Positions 6,191-6,574 of a stretch of 6,574 bases of DNA are shown here, one piece after another. Both the position numbers and the translations under genes were made by a program. The DNA is taken from assembly GCA_007120055.1 (NCBI GenBank), contig SKOL01000546.1, positions 1-6,574 on the forward strand, read 5' to 3'. The notes below the pieces were generated by a model. It did no database searches. It worked only from the letters and a program-made list of their open reading frames with translations, and had not been told where the DNA came from. This DNA is from Anaerobacillus sp. GTDB lineage: Bacteria > Bacillota > Bacilli > Bacillales_H > Anaerobacillaceae. Position 1 is the stretch's first letter; every line of letters starts with the position of its first letter.

Positions 6191-6257
6191 GATTACTCTT
6201 CCTAGCTTAAAACAAGAGAAGAGTAATCCAAAGCTTCAAATTGAGTATTGGATTGCT
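6191..6257. repeat. Two mutually exclusive hairpins
   Basis: GATTACTCTTC (6191-6201) pairs perfectly with GAAGAGTAATC (6218-6228), an 11-bp stem with a 16-nt loop. The right half of that stem, AGTAATCCAA (6222-6231), can instead pair with TTGGATTGCT (6248-6257). Neither hairpin is followed by a T run, so neither looks like a terminator. Confidence 0.5.
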
Positions 6258-6294
6258 ACATTTTGATTAAACACTCTTCCCATATTGCACATCA

Positions 6295-6498
6295 TTTACA
6301 GATACTGTATTTTTTTGCGTCTATTCTTTTTTTTGATGCGCGTTTTTTACAGATACTGTAATATCTGTGTACAAATCGGCGTATTGAAGCGTGAATTTTA
6401 CAGATGCTGTAATTTTTGTGCACCAATCGGCGTTTTGATGTGTGTATTTTACAGATAATGTAATTAAAGTGCGACAACTGGTGTTTTGTTGCACAGTT
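6295..6498. repeat. Four tandem 51-bp repeats with a TACAG-N3-CTGTA palindrome
   Basis: The core TTTACAGATACTGTA starts at 6295, 6346, 6397 (TTTACAGATGCTGTA) and 6448 (TTTACAGATAATGTA), exactly 51 bp apart each time. TACAG and CTGTA are a 5-bp inverted repeat in units 1-3, broken in unit 4. Units 2 and 3 also share TGTGYACMAATCGGCGT after the core, while the rest varies, so this is a degenerate tandem repeat rather than repeat plus unique spacers. Confidence 0.75.
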
Positions 6499-6523
6499 CC
6501 CTCATTATTTACAACATAATTTT

Positions 6524-6574
6524 GTTTCGGGCATTGAAACTCGGTTTTGGAGCATTGAAATCGCATTTTGGCGC
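6524..6574. repeat. 21-bp repeats, right arm, running off the window
   Basis: GCATTGAAA occurs at 6531 and 6552, and the last two bases (GC at 6573) begin a third unit in phase. The array therefore continues beyond the edge. It is the inverted counterpart of the repeats at 6041-6077. Confidence 0.6.

Larger units (their letters stand above)
5893..6574. other. Non-coding, repeat-rich region to the right edge
   Basis: I see no credible gene in these 682 bases. After the SDR hairpin comes a short unremarkable stretch (5940-6038) containing one stray GATACTGTA at 5975-5983, a fragment of the 51-bp repeat core. From 6039 to the edge, nested direct and inverted repeats fill the sequence; they are listed separately. 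The open frames on the minus strand over 6292-6566 exist because the repeat period of 51 bp is a multiple of three. Confidence 0.7.
6039..6574. repeat. Composite element with long imperfect inverted arms (MITE-like), right end cut by the window
   Basis: The left arm at 6039-6125 is the reverse complement of the right arm at 6490-6562, with gaps. AGTTTCAATGCCCGAAAC (6060-6077) is matched perfectly by 6524-6541. TTTCAATGCGCCAAAA (6041-6056) matches 6545-6560 with one difference. GGGAACTGTGCA (6114-6125) matches 6490-6501. Between the arms lie hairpins and four 51-bp repeats. There is no transposase and no visible target-site duplication. A non-autonomous element or an intergenic repeat family is the best guess. 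Confidence 0.55.

Noticed and set aside
6295..6498. CRISPR array
   Set aside because: The conserved core is only about 15 bp, the sequence between cores is itself related rather than unique, and no cas gene is present.
6292..6566. Minus-strand ORFs of 61 and 81 residues with 17-residue repeats (YSICK motifs)
   Set aside because: They arise because the 51-bp DNA repeat is a multiple of three. They lack a convincing RBS, overlap each other in different frames and run across inverted-repeat DNA.

Overview
The window is low-GC DNA with strong AGGAGG-type ribosome binding sites. The proteins look typical of Bacillaceae: a short Q-loop CydA, a YhdF/YdaD-like SDR and a Gfo/Idh oxidoreductase. I infer a Bacillales host. 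A probable selenocysteine gene would point to one of the few Bacillales that keep the Sec machinery, such as Anaerobacillus-like or other selenium/anaerobe-associated bacilli, but this cannot be proved from the window. No selA, selB, selC or selD lies here.

Layout. (1) 1-2409, minus strand: cydA then cydB, overlapping in TAATG, encode the two large subunits of a cytochrome bd quinol oxidase. A strong RBS at the left edge shows the operon continues. (2) 2410-3109: a 700-bp non-coding stretch with the cyd leader, which carries Rex/Fnr-like operators, then a minus-strand terminator and two diverged copies of a structured repeat. (3) 3110-3598, minus: a 162-residue peroxiredoxin-like protein whose frame is interrupted only by TGA at codon 47. 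That is exactly where the first Cys of the family's CxxC motif belongs, and a SECIS-like hairpin follows at the right distance. I read it as a selenoprotein (UPNC active site), not a pseudogene. (4) 3687-4727, plus: a Gfo/Idh/MocA-family NAD(P) oxidoreductase, divergent from the selenoprotein gene. (5) 4728-5025: a terminator hairpin repeated about every 51 bp. (6) 5026-5892, plus: a short-chain dehydrogenase of the YhdF/YdaD type, followed by a hairpin. (7) 5893-6574: non-coding, filled by a composite repeat element with long inverted arms of 21-bp units around four copies of a 51-bp repeat.

How the genes fit together: the cyd operon serves microaerobic respiration and is likely controlled by redox state. 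The Prx-like selenoprotein is a thiol/peroxide redox enzyme. The other two genes are NAD(P)-dependent oxidoreductases with unknown substrates. They appear to be separate transcription units rather than one pathway. The most notable item is the Sec-encoding gene, which a standard pipeline would shorten to a 108-residue fragment lacking its active site or call a pseudogene.
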